Counted from the first letter of the stretch, positions 34,847 through 44,200 are shown. The stretch is 64,000 nucleotides of DNA from Aquabacterium sp. OR-4 (GCF_025290835.2 NZ_JAOCQD020000001.1:1736001-1800000); one strand, 5' to 3'. The notes: generated by a model not told the origin, from the sequence alone. Made by a program: numbers and translations.

Positions 34847-36550
34847 TCAATGGCTGCTGCAGGTGAACGACTCGGCAGCGTTCAGATCGCCGCTGCCGCG
34901 GTACCTGGGCCACAGCGGGTAGTCGCACAGCGGGCGGGTTCGGCCGGGCACGCCCACGGTGTCGGTGGTCACCTGCCGCTCGGGTGCATGTCCCTGCTCA
35001 ACCCATTGCTCGAGTGCACTGAGCGAGTCCCAGGTGGCGTTGAACACACTGCTGACGGCATGGTTGTAGCCCGGCACCTCGTAGTAGCGCACAAAGCTGC
35101 GCAGCGGCCCGGCCCCCATCTGTGCCAGCCAGACGTTGTAGAGCGCGCGTGTAGAACGGCTGCTCACCAGCACATCGTTCAGGCCGTGGGCCAGCAGCAG
35201 CTTGCCGCCCTTGGCGGCAAAGGCCGACAGGTCGCGGCGGTTGTCCAGACTGGCGCTCAGCAGGCCGATGCGCGCGGCCCAGGCGCCCGGGTTCTCGGGG
35301 TCGAGCGACAGCGCGTCGTAGCTGGGGTCGCGGGTGACGTGAAAGCGGACCCACTGGTCCAGGTAGATGCTGATGTAGGGCGCGTCGGCCGGCATGGGCC
35401 GGCCGGGCGCCGACTTGTTGAACGCCAGGAAATTGACGATGGGCTGCACCGCGTGGGTGCGGGTGTGGATGCCGGTGTCGGCGCCCCAGATGTTGTAGCC
35501 GGGGTGCTGGTGCTCGCCGCTGGCAAGGTAGTCCAGACGGGTGGGCGTGTTGATCACCTTCATGGCCGTGATCTGGACGTCGGACAGGCAGTGGTCGCCC
35601 GTGTCGGCACCGTCCGCACAACGCAGCGCCTGATCGCCCAGCCGGGCCGTGGCGGGATCGAACACCGCATTGCAGCGGTCCTGGTGGCTGATCAGGCCGT
35701 CGAGCGCGCCGTCCAGGCCGTCACAGGCCTGCAACGCGGCCCGCAGCAGCGCGTCGCGCTTGGCTGCATTGGGGTAGGCACCGGGCTGGGCCAGCGCGCG
35801 GTTCATGCGGTGGCCACCGAGGATGCTCACCATGCCGGCGCTGGCCGGGTACCAGGCGATCGCGCCATCCCAGTCGGCCGGCCAGCGCTGCACGGCCTGG
35901 ATGGCTTCGCGCCCGCCCGTCGAACCGCCGCTGAAATAGGCCCGCACCGGTGGCCGCCCGTAACGATGGGCGATCAGGGCAATGGCCACGTCGCGGGTCT
36001 TCTTCAGTGCGTCGCCGGCATAGTTGGCCAGCGCCTCGTCGTTCAGGCCGAACGACGCATCCAGGCTGCCCAGCGCATTGGCCTGGTGGCCCGAGTCGCT
36101 GCCGAAGGTGGCGTAGCCGCGCGCCATCGGCAAGGGCTTGTCCACCGGGCCGGCCGACACATTGCCCAGCACATTGGGAACGGTGCCATTGAGTCCGCCG
36201 CCGCCGAACATCAGCGCTTTGCCGTTCCACGCGTCGGGCAGGGCCAACTGAAACCGGATGGGTGGCGCCGCCGGATCGACCGGCCCGATCTCACCGGCCA
36301 CCAGGCAGTGCGCTGGCCGCAGCGCGGCGCCGCTGCCTGAGGCTGCCACCGCGGTGGCGGTGGTGACCCGCGCGCCGCGGGTGGGCAGGCCGATGCGGTC
36401 GGCGTCGACGCTGTGCGAGGCCATCTCGGCACAGCCGCGTGGTGGCTGGGGTGGCGTCGGCACGTGGAGGCTGGCGCACCCCGTGGTGGCCAGCAGCATG
36501 GCGGCCGGCAGGCAGAGGGTCAGCAAGGCGTGGATGGGTCTGACGGTCAT
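34847..36550 (-). CDS. Tannase/feruloyl-esterase-family lipoprotein, copy 2
   Basis: The 567-residue protein has a lipoprotein signal (LLATTGC, Cys25) and the same architecture as copy 1. The triad is Ser210 (SGGSTGGRE), Asp459 (HGLNDVLVS) and His497 (PGYNHAVSS). As in copy 1, the cysteines normally next to Ser and His are replaced, by Gly209 and Ala498. The copies share long blocks such as GGGG(F/L)NG, GGSTGGREA, RWPADWDG, SLDPENPGAW and the C-terminal WPRY-GSGD. The start at 36550 gives a compact lipoprotein signal; an ATG at 36583 is also open. It lies 70 bases after the TonB receptor and 6 bases before the dehydrogenase. Confidence 0.88.
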   Translation of the reverse strand: MTVRPIHALLTLCLPAAMLLATTGCASLHVPTPPQPPRGCAEMASHSVDADRIGLPTRGARVTTATAVAASGSGAALRPAHCLVAGEIGPVDPAAPPIRFQLALPDAWNGKALMFGGGGLNGTVPNVLGNVSAGPVDKPLPMARGYATFGSDSGHQANALGSLDASFGLNDEALANYAGDALKKTRDVAIALIAHRYGRPPVRAYFSGGSTGGREAIQAVQRWPADWDGAIAWYPASAGMVSILGGHRMNRALAQPGAYPNAAKRDALLRAALQACDGLDGALDGLISHQDRCNAVFDPATARLGDQALRCADGADTGDHCLSDVQITAMKVINTPTRLDYLASGEHQHPGYNIWGADTGIHTRTHAVQPIVNFLAFNKSAPGRPMPADAPYISIYLDQWVRFHVTRDPSYDALSLDPENPGAWAARIGLLSASLDNRRDLSAFAAKGGKLLLAHGLNDVLVSSRSTRALYNVWLAQMGAGPLRSFVRYYEVPGYNHAVSSVFNATWDSLSALEQWVEQGHAPERQVTTDTVGVPGRTRPLCDYPLWPRYRGSGDLNAAESFTCSSH

Positions 36551-36620
36551 GGTGGCGGTCTCGGGCTGGGTGGCTGCGGGCATGGAAGGGTTGGCAACGT
36601 GCGGGCGGCTGCGGCGGTGA

Positions 36621-38852
36621 TCAGAAGAAGCGGGTCACGCGCAAGCCGTACTGGCGGGGCGCCCCGGCGAAACGCAGGCCGGAGCTGATGGCCGCCACAT
36701 AGCGCTCGTCGGTCAGGTTGCTGCCGTAGAGGCTGGCCATCCACTCACCCTGCTCGAGGTCGATCTGCGCGCCGAGCAAGCTGCGGCTGCCCAAGCGGTC
36801 GCCCCGCGCCGCGTCGGCAAACAAGGTGGCCCACTGCGGGCCGACGTGGGCCCACAGCAGCCTCGGCGTGAGCACCGTGTCGCCAACCTGCATCCGGCGC
36901 TCGAGCCCCAGGTTGAAGGTGAACTCGGGCGCATAGGTCTGCTGCCGACCGGCGAGGTGGATGCAACTGGTGCTGGCCGGGCCCTGCAGCGGATCACACC
37001 GGCTGACGGCCGGCGCGCGCGGATCGGTGGCATAGAACTGGCCCAGCGCGCTGCGCAGCCAGCCGAGGTTCATGCGCGCCGACCAGCCCTGGCCCAGGCG
37101 TGCCTGGATCTGCTGCTCGAGGCCGTGGATGCGGGTGGGCCGCGGCGTGTTGACCTCGACCCCGAACACCGGCAGTGTCGGGTTGCCGATGGTGACCTGG
37201 AAGTTCTTGTAGTGGTTGTAGAACACCGAGGTCTGCGCGTTCAGTCGCCCGCCCAGCCAGCTGGCCTTCCAGCCCAGCTCGGCCGACAGCACCTTCTCGG
37301 CCTCGAACGGGCTGGCCTGCCCCAGGCCCACCGGCACGTTCAGGCCGCCGGGCCGGTTCGCGCTGGCAACGAAGCCGTACACGAAGTGCTGATCGTTGAT
37401 CGTCCAGTTCAGCGCCGCCTTGCCCGGGAAGCCTTTGAAGTCGACCGTCTGGCGCTGCGACAGTGGCAGGCCGTACTGCAGGATGTCGAGGTTCAGCGCA
37501 TGGTGCGTCACCGAGTAGCGCCCCTCGACCACCAGCTTGAGCTCCGGGCTCAGCTGCTGGCCCAGTTGGCCAAACACCGCCTGCGTGCGGCGCGGCGTGT
37601 CGCCATGAAAGCTGTACTCGGTGGCCGGGTTGCCCGCCGGCGTGCCGATCACCAGGTTGCCTGGCGCCACCTTGAACGACTGCCGATTGACATAGGCCCC
37701 CAGCACCCAGGTGCGGTCACCGCCATCGGCCGAGATCAGGTTGAGCTCCTGCGAGTGGCTGCGTTCGTCGGTTGAGTCGAAGAAGCGGTTGTTCGCGAAC
37801 GCGGTGCCGTCCAGGTCACCGGCGTAGGCCGTGTTGCCGGTCTGGTAGCCGGTCACTGCGCGCAGGCGGCTGCCGTCGTCGAAGCGGTACTCGAGCTTCA
37901 GCACGGTGCGCGCAAAACGGTCGCGCGCCATCTGCTCGGCATTGGCGCCGATGGTGAACGGGTCCTGGGTGGCGCTCACCGGGTCGGCCGGATACCCGCC
38001 CATGTCGATGTGGTGGATGTCCGTCTTGAGCAGCGCCGACAGGGCCGGCGACGGCTTCCACAGCAGGCCCAGGCGCGCGCTGCTGGAGCGCAGGCGCCCC
38101 GGATGGCTCGCATGCGGGCCGGTGACGGTCCAGAAGCTGTCGCGGCGCTGGCTGTTGAAGGCCACTCGCGCCGCCAGCTCGCTGCCCAGCGGCAGGTTGA
38201 CCGCGCCCTGGGCGGCCAGGTCACGGTAGTTGCCAAGCTGGCCCAGCACATAGCCGTGCACGCCGCCCTGGATGACCGGGTCGTTGGAATCAACCAGGAC
38301 GGCGCCGCCGGTGGCGTTCTGTCCGCCAAAGGTGCCCTGCGGGCCGCGCAGGATCTGCACCGAGGCGATGTCGTAGTAGGGCTCCGAGCTGAAGTAGCCC
38401 GGAGAGGTGGCCACGCCGTCGCGGTAGGTGATCACGCCGGTGGTGGTCTGGGTGTTGGTCTCGGCCTTGCCGATGCCACGGATGGTCACGTTCAGACCCT
38501 GGCCGTAGTTGTTGGCCGCCACCGAGGGCGTGGCGAACTGAAGCTGCTCGAGCACGGCCACGCCGGCGCGGGCCAGGTCGTCGCCGCTCAGCACCGTGGC
38601 CGAGACCGGCGCGGTCTTCAGCGGCTCGGCGCGGCGCGATGCGGTGATGGTGAGCGTTTCCACGGCGGGGGTGTCAGCGGCCCGGCCCCTGTCGGCCAGC
38701 TTGTCCGCCAGCTTGTCGGCAGGCTTTTCGGCCACCTTGTCGGCTGGCGGCGGATTGGCCTGGCCCTGGGCCTGCGCCAGGGTGCAACCGGCCAGGGCCA
38801 GCAGGGTCAGGCGCCGGCGGCCGGCGTCGCGGTGTCGAGTGGGGGTGTTCAT
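36621..38852 (-). CDS. TonB-dependent outer-membrane receptor
   Basis: The 743-residue receptor has a signal peptide (about 1-28, ending AQAQ). A Lys/Ala/Asp-rich repeat linker (KPADKLADKLADR) and a TonB-box-like start (ETLTITASRR) lead into the plug domain, with conserved LQFATPSVAANNYG, IRGIG and the VQILRGPQGTFGGQNATGG block. The beta barrel ends with the terminal phenylalanine (VTRFF). It should import a substrate too large for porins. The ATG at 38852 has a perfect AGGAG four bases upstream. Esterase copy 2 follows by 70 bases, so the receptor's ligand is probably that esterase's substrate. Similarity to fatty-acid, sphingolipid or siderophore receptors was not resolved. Confidence 0.92.
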   Translation of the reverse strand: MNTPTRHRDAGRRRLTLLALAGCTLAQAQGQANPPPADKVAEKPADKLADKLADRGRAADTPAVETLTITASRRAEPLKTAPVSATVLSGDDLARAGVAVLEQLQFATPSVAANNYGQGLNVTIRGIGKAETNTQTTTGVITYRDGVATSPGYFSSEPYYDIASVQILRGPQGTFGGQNATGGAVLVDSNDPVIQGGVHGYVLGQLGNYRDLAAQGAVNLPLGSELAARVAFNSQRRDSFWTVTGPHASHPGRLRSSSARLGLLWKPSPALSALLKTDIHHIDMGGYPADPVSATQDPFTIGANAEQMARDRFARTVLKLEYRFDDGSRLRAVTGYQTGNTAYAGDLDGTAFANNRFFDSTDERSHSQELNLISADGGDRTWVLGAYVNRQSFKVAPGNLVIGTPAGNPATEYSFHGDTPRRTQAVFGQLGQQLSPELKLVVEGRYSVTHHALNLDILQYGLPLSQRQTVDFKGFPGKAALNWTINDQHFVYGFVASANRPGGLNVPVGLGQASPFEAEKVLSAELGWKASWLGGRLNAQTSVFYNHYKNFQVTIGNPTLPVFGVEVNTPRPTRIHGLEQQIQARLGQGWSARMNLGWLRSALGQFYATDPRAPAVSRCDPLQGPASTSCIHLAGRQQTYAPEFTFNLGLERRMQVGDTVLTPRLLWAHVGPQWATLFADAARGDRLGSRSLLGAQIDLEQGEWMASLYGSNLTDERYVAAISSGLRFAGAPRQYGLRVTRFF
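38698..38745 (-). repeat. Four 12-bp units in the TonB receptor gene
   Basis: Adjacent 12-mers related to CAGCTTGTCGGC (plus-strand reading) encode the KVAEKPADKLADKLAD stretch between signal peptide and plug domain. Confidence 0.7.
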
Positions 38853-38956
38853 GGTCTCCTTGCCTTCTTGTGATGGGCTGGCGTGCGTGGCATCCACGGG
38901 CCCGCCGACAGCTGCCGTGTGTGGCCTGCCGCCGGGCACCGCATGCAAGGAGAGTC

Positions 38957-38996
38957 TGTCGGGCGGCCGCGGGCCGGCCCATGTCGGCCGCCGACA
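38957..38996. promoter_or_regulatory. Inverted repeat upstream of the TonB receptor
   Basis: TGTCGGGCGGCCG (38957-38969) and CGGCCGCCGACA (38985-38996) are complementary with one bulged base. They lie in the 212-bp gap between regulator copy 2 and the TonB receptor, about 105 bases before the receptor start. It could be a regulator site or a terminator-like hairpin. Nothing else stands out in the gap. Confidence 0.45.
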
Positions 38997-39064
38997 AGAA
39001 GTCGGGTCGAGTCTTGTGCAGCCGCGCCAAGGCGGGCTGCTGCCCAGGGTTTGCCAGGGGGCGA

Positions 39065-41002
39065 TCAGCCCCGCAGGCTCCACAGCCGCAGCGCCATGTG
39101 CAGCTCGAGCGCGCGTGCCGCCTGGCCCCAGTGGCCCAGCAGTTCCTCGGCGGTGGCCAGCCGGTAGCGCACGGTGTTGACGTGGATGTCCAGGCGCTGC
39201 GCCGCGGTCTTGGCGTTCTGGCTGCTCTCGAAGTAGCACAGCAGGGTGGACGCCAGGTCGGTGCCACGCTTGCGGTCGTGCTCCAGCAGCGGGCCGATGC
39301 AGGCCTGCAGAAACTCGCCCAGGCTGTGCGGGTCATGCGTCTCGAACAGCGTGGAGTACAGCGCCAGCTCGTTTTGCCCCACCAGCCGGCCCTGCACTCC
39401 CAGCCGCCCCAGCACACCCAGCGCACGGCGCAGCGTGGTGTAGAGCGCCGGCAGCTCGGCCAGCGAGGCGGTGGGGCGTGACAGCACGCCGCGGTGCGCG
39501 TCGCCGGCCTCGCGCCGCCCCCAGGCCCCCAGGCTCTGACGCAGCTCCAGCGAGCGCGTGGCATTGCACAGCACCACCAGGTTGCCGTCGATCTCGTCGA
39601 CCAGGCAGCGCTCCAGGCTGCCCAGCTGCAGCAGGCGCCGCGCGGCGTAAGACGCACCGGGCTTGTCGATCTCGGCCAGCACCAGGGTCAGCGGCTGCAT
39701 CAGGTCCAGGCCGAAGCGCTCGGCCCGGTTGACCAGCGTGGCCGCTTCGTCCTGCCGCGGCGACACCAGCGCGCGCAGCAGCGAAGCCATGTCGCGGCCC
39801 TTGCTGGCCTGCTGCCGCTCCTGTGACAGCAGCACGATGCCGATGACGCTGGAGCTGCGCTCGAAGGTGCGTTCGGCCACCTCCTCCAGCTTGCCGCGAT
39901 GGAACAAGGCCAGGGCACCGAGCACATCGTCGCCGCCAATGACCGGCACCACACGGCAGGTCTCACCGTCGACCTCGTAGGCCTCGACCGAGCGACCGGT
40001 CTGCCGCGCCAGGCGCAGCGCATTGCTCAGGTCTGCGCTGTGGGGGCCGTGTGGCGCATACCCGTCGGCGGCGCTGCCGGCATGGCCCTCGGCCGCACCC
40101 CGGCTGATGACCTGGGCCGCCTCGTCCAGCACCAGCAGGCAGCCGCCCAGCAGGCTGGCCACGGTCTGGCACAGGCTGGCCAGTGAGGCGCCGCGCGCCA
40201 GCAGCGCGGTGATGCGCGCATGCGCGTCGGCCGCCGTCTGCACGCCCCGCACGTGGCGCTCGAGCTCGGCCCGCGCGGCATCGGCCCGCCCGAGTGCGGT
40301 GTGCAGCCGGTCGAAGTCGCGCGCATTCTTCAAGGCCACCGCGCAATGCGTGGCCAGCGTGCGCAGGATGGCCAGGCTGTGGGCCGTGTGCACGCGGTGG
40401 TAGCGGTTGGCGGCGAACAGCAGGCCGATGACCTTGTCCTGCCAGATCAGCGGCACGCCCACCACGGCACAGATGCCTTCGGCGCGAAAGATGTCGTCGA
40501 ACTCGGGTTCGTGCTGGAAGCGCGTGTCGTGCAGGTAGTCCGGCGTGGTGAACGGGGTGCGCGTGGCCATCACCACGCTGGCCGTGCCGCGGTCGCTGCG
40601 GATGCACATGCCCAGCGAGCCCTGCGTCAGCGCGCCTTCGATGGCCAGCGACTGGAACACGCCACGCGACTCGTCCAGCTCGGAGATCCAGGCCATGTCG
40701 GCCCCCAGCAGGTTGCGCGTGCGCGAGACCAGGGCCGCGAGCAGATTGGGCAGATCGAGCCGGCCCGACAGATCCTGGGCCGACTCCATCACCGCCTGCA
40801 TGCCCTGCTCGCGCTGTTGCAGCAGCTCCAGCCGGTTGCGCACGGCCATCGCCATGCGCACGGCCTCGACCCGGCTGTCGCGGTCGGGGGCGTCACCCGG
40901 CAAGGCTTCGGCCTCGCTCAGCCGCAGCGTGAAGTCCTCGGGCGGCGCGCTCTTGTGCAGCATGCCGATCAATGCCCGTGCGAGCGGCTCAGCGGTGTCC
41001 AA
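39065..41002 (-). CDS. GAF-domain, PucR/CdaR-type transcriptional regulator, copy 2
   Basis: The 645-residue paralog of the regulator at 31840-33816 shares the same order: helical start, GAF domain, second GAF-like region and PucR-type helix-turn-helix (FESSQNAKTAAQRLDIHVNTVRYRL). Long shared blocks include MAMAVRNRLELLQQREQG, FTTPDYLHD and LVGQNELALYSTLFET-type stretches. No ATG is available at the aligned start. A TTG at 41002, seven bases after an AGGAGG, gives LDTAEPLARALIGMLHKS, which aligns with the start of copy 1. It is the first gene of the minus-strand cluster and is divergent from the SDR and Liv operon, so it may control both. Confidence 0.87.
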   Translation of the reverse strand: MDTAEPLARALIGMLHKSAPPEDFTLRLSEAEALPGDAPDRDSRVEAVRMAMAVRNRLELLQQREQGMQAVMESAQDLSGRLDLPNLLAALVSRTRNLLGADMAWISELDESRGVFQSLAIEGALTQGSLGMCIRSDRGTASVVMATRTPFTTPDYLHDTRFQHEPEFDDIFRAEGICAVVGVPLIWQDKVIGLLFAANRYHRVHTAHSLAILRTLATHCAVALKNARDFDRLHTALGRADAARAELERHVRGVQTAADAHARITALLARGASLASLCQTVASLLGGCLLVLDEAAQVISRGAAEGHAGSAADGYAPHGPHSADLSNALRLARQTGRSVEAYEVDGETCRVVPVIGGDDVLGALALFHRGKLEEVAERTFERSSSVIGIVLLSQERQQASKGRDMASLLRALVSPRQDEAATLVNRAERFGLDLMQPLTLVLAEIDKPGASYAARRLLQLGSLERCLVDEIDGNLVVLCNATRSLELRQSLGAWGRREAGDAHRGVLSRPTASLAELPALYTTLRRALGVLGRLGVQGRLVGQNELALYSTLFETHDPHSLGEFLQACIGPLLEHDRKRGTDLASTLLCYFESSQNAKTAAQRLDIHVNTVRYRLATAEELLGHWGQAARALELHMALRLWSLRG

Positions 41003-41172
41003 GTGGGGGCCTCCTTTCGCGGGGTGTCGAAGGCTACCAGAGCCGATTGGCCCGGCCGCCGCAGCCCATCGTCCTTCGATCACAACGCCAGCCGGGGCTT
41101 TGTGTGCGCCGGCCACATAGGGCTGGCGGGGCCGATTGCGCAGACTGGCGGCACGTTTCAACAGCCAGCGCC
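41003..41172. promoter_or_regulatory. Divergent promoter region of the esterase and Liv clusters
   Basis: These 170 bases separate regulator copy 2 (minus) from the SDR-Liv operon (plus). GCCGATTG occurs at 41042 and 41131, 89 bases apart, in the same orientation. No clear -10 or -35 hexamers were found. This is the likely place for a substrate-responsive operator. Confidence 0.4.
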
Positions 41173-41964
41173 ATGCCTCTTCACGACACCCTTTGTCCCC
41201 GGCCCGATCTGCGGGTGCTGGTCACCGCCGGCGCCAACGGCATCGGTGCGGCCATTGCCCGCGCCTTCCATGCCGCCGGTGCCCGCGTGCATGTCTGCGA
41301 CATCGACCGCAGTGCCATCGATCGCCTGGTGTGCAGCACGCCCGGCATCACCGGCAGCATGGCCGATGCCTCGGTGGCGGCCGACGCCGACAACGTCTTC
41401 GACGATGTGCTCAGCCATCTGGGCGGCCTGGATGTGCTGATCAACAACGTCGGCATCGCCGGCCCCACCGGGCCCATCGAGGATCTCGACGTCAGCGGCT
41501 GGGAGCGCACGGTCTCGGTCAACCTGAACAGCCAGTTCTACTTTGCGCGCCGCGCCGTGCCCCTGCTCAAGGCCTCCGACCGCGACCCCTGCCTGATCGC
41601 GATGGGCTCGGTGGCCGGCCGCCTGGGCTATGCCTTTCGCACGCCCTATGCCGCCACCAAGTGGGCGGTGGTGGGACTGACGCAGTCGCTGGCCATCGAG
41701 CTGGGCCCGCAGGGCGTGCGCGTCAACGCCATCCTGCCGGGCGTGGTCGAGGGCGACCGCATGGACGGCGTGATTGCCGCACGCGCGGCCGCGCTCGGCA
41801 TCGACGTGGCCCGCATGCGCCAGCAGTACCTCGACAAGATTTCCCTGCGCCGCATGGTCACGGCCGACGACGTGGCTGCCACGGCGCTGTTTCTCTGCTC
41901 GCCCGCCGCCCGCAACCTGACCGGCCAGGTCATCAGCGTGGACGGCAACGTCGAGTACCTCTGA
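41173..41964 (+). CDS. Short-chain dehydrogenase/reductase, first gene of the Liv operon
   Basis: The 263-residue classical SDR has the cofactor motif AGANGIG (19-25), NNVG near 94, Ser of MGSVAG, and catalytic Tyr159-x3-Lys163 (YAATK). The C-terminus ISVDGNVEYL is typical of the family. It should oxidise or reduce an alcohol or ketone with NAD(P). It is 30 bases before the substrate-binding-protein gene, so its substrate is likely related to the imported compound. Confidence 0.9.
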   Translation: MPLHDTLCPRPDLRVLVTAGANGIGAAIARAFHAAGARVHVCDIDRSAIDRLVCSTPGITGSMADASVAADADNVFDDVLSHLGGLDVLINNVGIAGPTGPIEDLDVSGWERTVSVNLNSQFYFARRAVPLLKASDRDPCLIAMGSVAGRLGYAFRTPYAATKWAVVGLTQSLAIELGPQGVRVNAILPGVVEGDRMDGVIAARAAALGIDVARMRQQYLDKISLRRMVTADDVAATALFLCSPAARNLTGQVISVDGNVEYL

Positions 41965-41994
41965 TCCCACTTCAACAAACGGAGACAAACCAGC

Positions 41995-43233
41995 ATGAAC
42001 CCCACTCCCCGCCTCGCCGCCCTGCCCGCCGCCTTGCTGATGGCCACGGCCAGCCAGGCCGCGCCGGTCAAGATCGGCCTGCTCGAAACCCTCTCGGGAC
42101 CGCAGGCCTCGACCGGCCAGACCTTCCGCGCCGGCGTGCGCTTTGCCATCGACCGCATCAACGCCGCCGGCGGCTGGAACGGCGAGCCGGTGCAGCTGGT
42201 GGAGTACGACAACCAGGGCGGCCCGGCCGGCGCCTCCGACAAGCTCAAGGCGGCCATCGCCGATGGCGTGCAGATCGTCGTGCAGGGGGCCTCGTCGGCG
42301 ATTGCCGGCCAGATCACCGAAGACGTGCGCAAGCACAACCTGCGCAACCCCGGCAAGGAGCTGGCCTTCATCAACATCGGCGCCGAGGCGCTGGAGCTCA
42401 CCGGCGAGAAGTGCAACTTCCACCACTTCCGCCTGACCGGCAACGCCCAGGTGCGCACCAAGGTGCTGGTGCAGGGCATGAAGCAGGCCAAGGCGCTGGG
42501 AACCAAGGTCTACTCGATCAACCAGAACTACTCCTGGGGCCAGGACATGGAGCGCGCCATTGGCGACAACGCCGCGGCCGGTGGCTACAAGGTGGTCGAG
42601 AAGACGCTGCACGATGTCAACAAGATCCAGGACTTCGCGCCCTACATCGCCAAGATCACCGCCTCGGGCGCCGAAACGGTGATCACCGGCAACTGGTCCA
42701 ACGACCTGCTGCTGATGATGAAGGCGGCCAAGGCGGCCGGCCTGAAGGCCGACTTCGGCACCGTCTTCCTCGACCAGCCGGGCAACATCAGCAATGCCGG
42801 CGATACCGCGATCGGCCACTTCATCGCGCATGTGTTCAATGGCGAGGCCGGCGGCGCCGAGGGCGCCAAGTTCGTCAGCGAGTACACCGCCAAGACCGGC
42901 CACGCACCGGTCTTTGTCGAGGCCCAGTCGGTGTTTGCGCTCGAGATGGTGGCCGACGCGCTGCGCCGCACCAAGCCGGTGGGCGGCGCGCTCAGCGTCA
43001 ACGCCTTCGCCCGCGCGATGGAGACGGCCAAGATCCGCACGCCCATGGGCGAGATGAGCATGCGCGCCGCCGACCACCAGGTGCTGCTGCCGCTGGTGGT
43101 GTCCACGGTCTCCAGAGAGGCGCGCTACAAGGTCGATGGCACCGACCTGGGCTTCAAGCCGGTGCGGGTCTACAGCGCCGAAGAGTCGGCCATGCCGGTG
43201 CAGGCCGCGTGCACCATGCAGCGCCCGTCCTGA
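41995..43233 (+). CDS. Branched-chain-amino-acid-type ABC transporter substrate-binding protein
   Basis: The 412-residue periplasmic protein has a signal peptide (about 1-22, cleavage after SQA) and a type I binding fold of the LivK family (VKIGLLETLSGPQASTGQ, INAAGGWNGEPVQLVEYD, VVQGASSAIAGQIT, INQNYSWGQDM). The family binds amino acids, but relatives bind aromatic acids, amides, urea and other small organic acids. Here the neighbours (SDRs, BKACE) argue for a carboxylic acid other than a branched-chain amino acid. A strong purine-rich site (GGAGAC) precedes the ATG. Confidence 0.92.
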   Translation: MNPTPRLAALPAALLMATASQAAPVKIGLLETLSGPQASTGQTFRAGVRFAIDRINAAGGWNGEPVQLVEYDNQGGPAGASDKLKAAIADGVQIVVQGASSAIAGQITEDVRKHNLRNPGKELAFINIGAEALELTGEKCNFHHFRLTGNAQVRTKVLVQGMKQAKALGTKVYSINQNYSWGQDMERAIGDNAAAGGYKVVEKTLHDVNKIQDFAPYIAKITASGAETVITGNWSNDLLLMMKAAKAAGLKADFGTVFLDQPGNISNAGDTAIGHFIAHVFNGEAGGAEGAKFVSEYTAKTGHAPVFVEAQSVFALEMVADALRRTKPVGGALSVNAFARAMETAKIRTPMGEMSMRAADHQVLLPLVVSTVSREARYKVDGTDLGFKPVRVYSAEESAMPVQAACTMQRPS

Positions 43234-43237
43234 CGCC

Positions 43238-44179
43238 ATGGACACCCTGCTGTTCGGCCTGCTCAACGGGCTCATCTACGGGCTGCTGCTGTTCATGGTG
43301 TCGGCCGGCCTGACGCTGATCTTCGGCATGATGGGCGTGCTGAACTTCGCCCACGCTTCGTTCTACATGCTGGGGGCGTACTTCGCGTACACCCTGCAGG
43401 GCCTGCTGGGCTTTGGCGCGGCGGTGGTGGTGGCCACCGTGCTGGCCGGCGGTGTGGGAGCGCTGGTCGAGCGCTTCTTCCTGCGCCGGGTTCACCACCA
43501 TGGCCACGCGCACGAGCTGCTGCTGACCTTCGGCCTGTCGTTCATCGTGGCCGAGGCCATCAAGCTGCTGTTCGGCAACTTCCCGGTCGACTACCACGTG
43601 CCCGCGGCGCTCGACGGCCCGGCCTTCATGCTGGGCGGCCAGCAGTACCCGCGCTACCGGCTGCTGATGGGCGGCGTGGCGCTGGCGATGTTCGGCCTGC
43701 TCTACCTGCTGCTGACGCGCACCCGCGTGGGCATCATCGTGCGCTCGGCCATCTACCGGCCGCGCATGGTCGAGGCGCTGGGCCACAACGTGCAGCAGGT
43801 GTTCATGGGCGTGTTCGGCGTGGGTGCGGCCCTGGCCGGCCTGGCCGGGGCCATTGCCGGCGCCTTCTACACCACCAGCCCGAACATGGCGCTCGAGGTG
43901 GGCGTGATGGTGTTCGTGGTGGTGGTGGTCGGTGGCCTCGGATCGCTGGGCGGCGCCATGCTGGCCTCGCTGCTGATCGGCCTGATGACCTCGCTGGCCG
44001 TGGGCATCGACCACAGTCTGGCCGACGCCCTGACGCTGGTGGGCGCCGGCACCTGGGCCCAGGGCGTGGGCGGGCTGCTGACGCTCAAGCTGTCCAGCCT
44101 GGCGGCCACGCTGCCGTTCGCCCTGATGTTGTTGGTCCTGCTGCTGCGTCCGCAAGGGCTGCTCGGCGACAAGACCTGA
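43238..44179 (+). CDS. livH: LivH-type ABC transporter permease
   Basis: The 313-residue permease has about eight membrane helices and the LivH signatures GLIYGLLLFMVSAGLTLIFGMMGVLNFAHASFYMLGAY-like start and the loop GLGSLGGAMLASLLIGL near residue 230. It pairs with the LivM-type permease. It starts four bases after the binding-protein stop. Confidence 0.93.
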   Translation: MDTLLFGLLNGLIYGLLLFMVSAGLTLIFGMMGVLNFAHASFYMLGAYFAYTLQGLLGFGAAVVVATVLAGGVGALVERFFLRRVHHHGHAHELLLTFGLSFIVAEAIKLLFGNFPVDYHVPAALDGPAFMLGGQQYPRYRLLMGGVALAMFGLLYLLLTRTRVGIIVRSAIYRPRMVEALGHNVQQVFMGVFGVGAALAGLAGAIAGAFYTTSPNMALEVGVMVFVVVVVGGLGSLGGAMLASLLIGLMTSLAVGIDHSLADALTLVGAGTWAQGVGGLLTLKLSSLAATLPFALMLLVLLLRPQGLLGDKT

Positions 44180-44200
44180 TCTCTCCCCATTCCCCCTTCC

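Noticed and set aside
30031..36550. Calling the esterases MHETase or PET-degrading enzymes
   Set aside because: They share only the family fold; the paired cysteines are missing and no PETase-like gene is present, so the substrate cannot be named.
41042..41138. Direct repeat GCCGATTG at 41042 and 41131 as a defined operator
   Set aside because: Eight bases twice in 100 is too little in this composition to claim a site; kept only as a note on the divergent promoter region.
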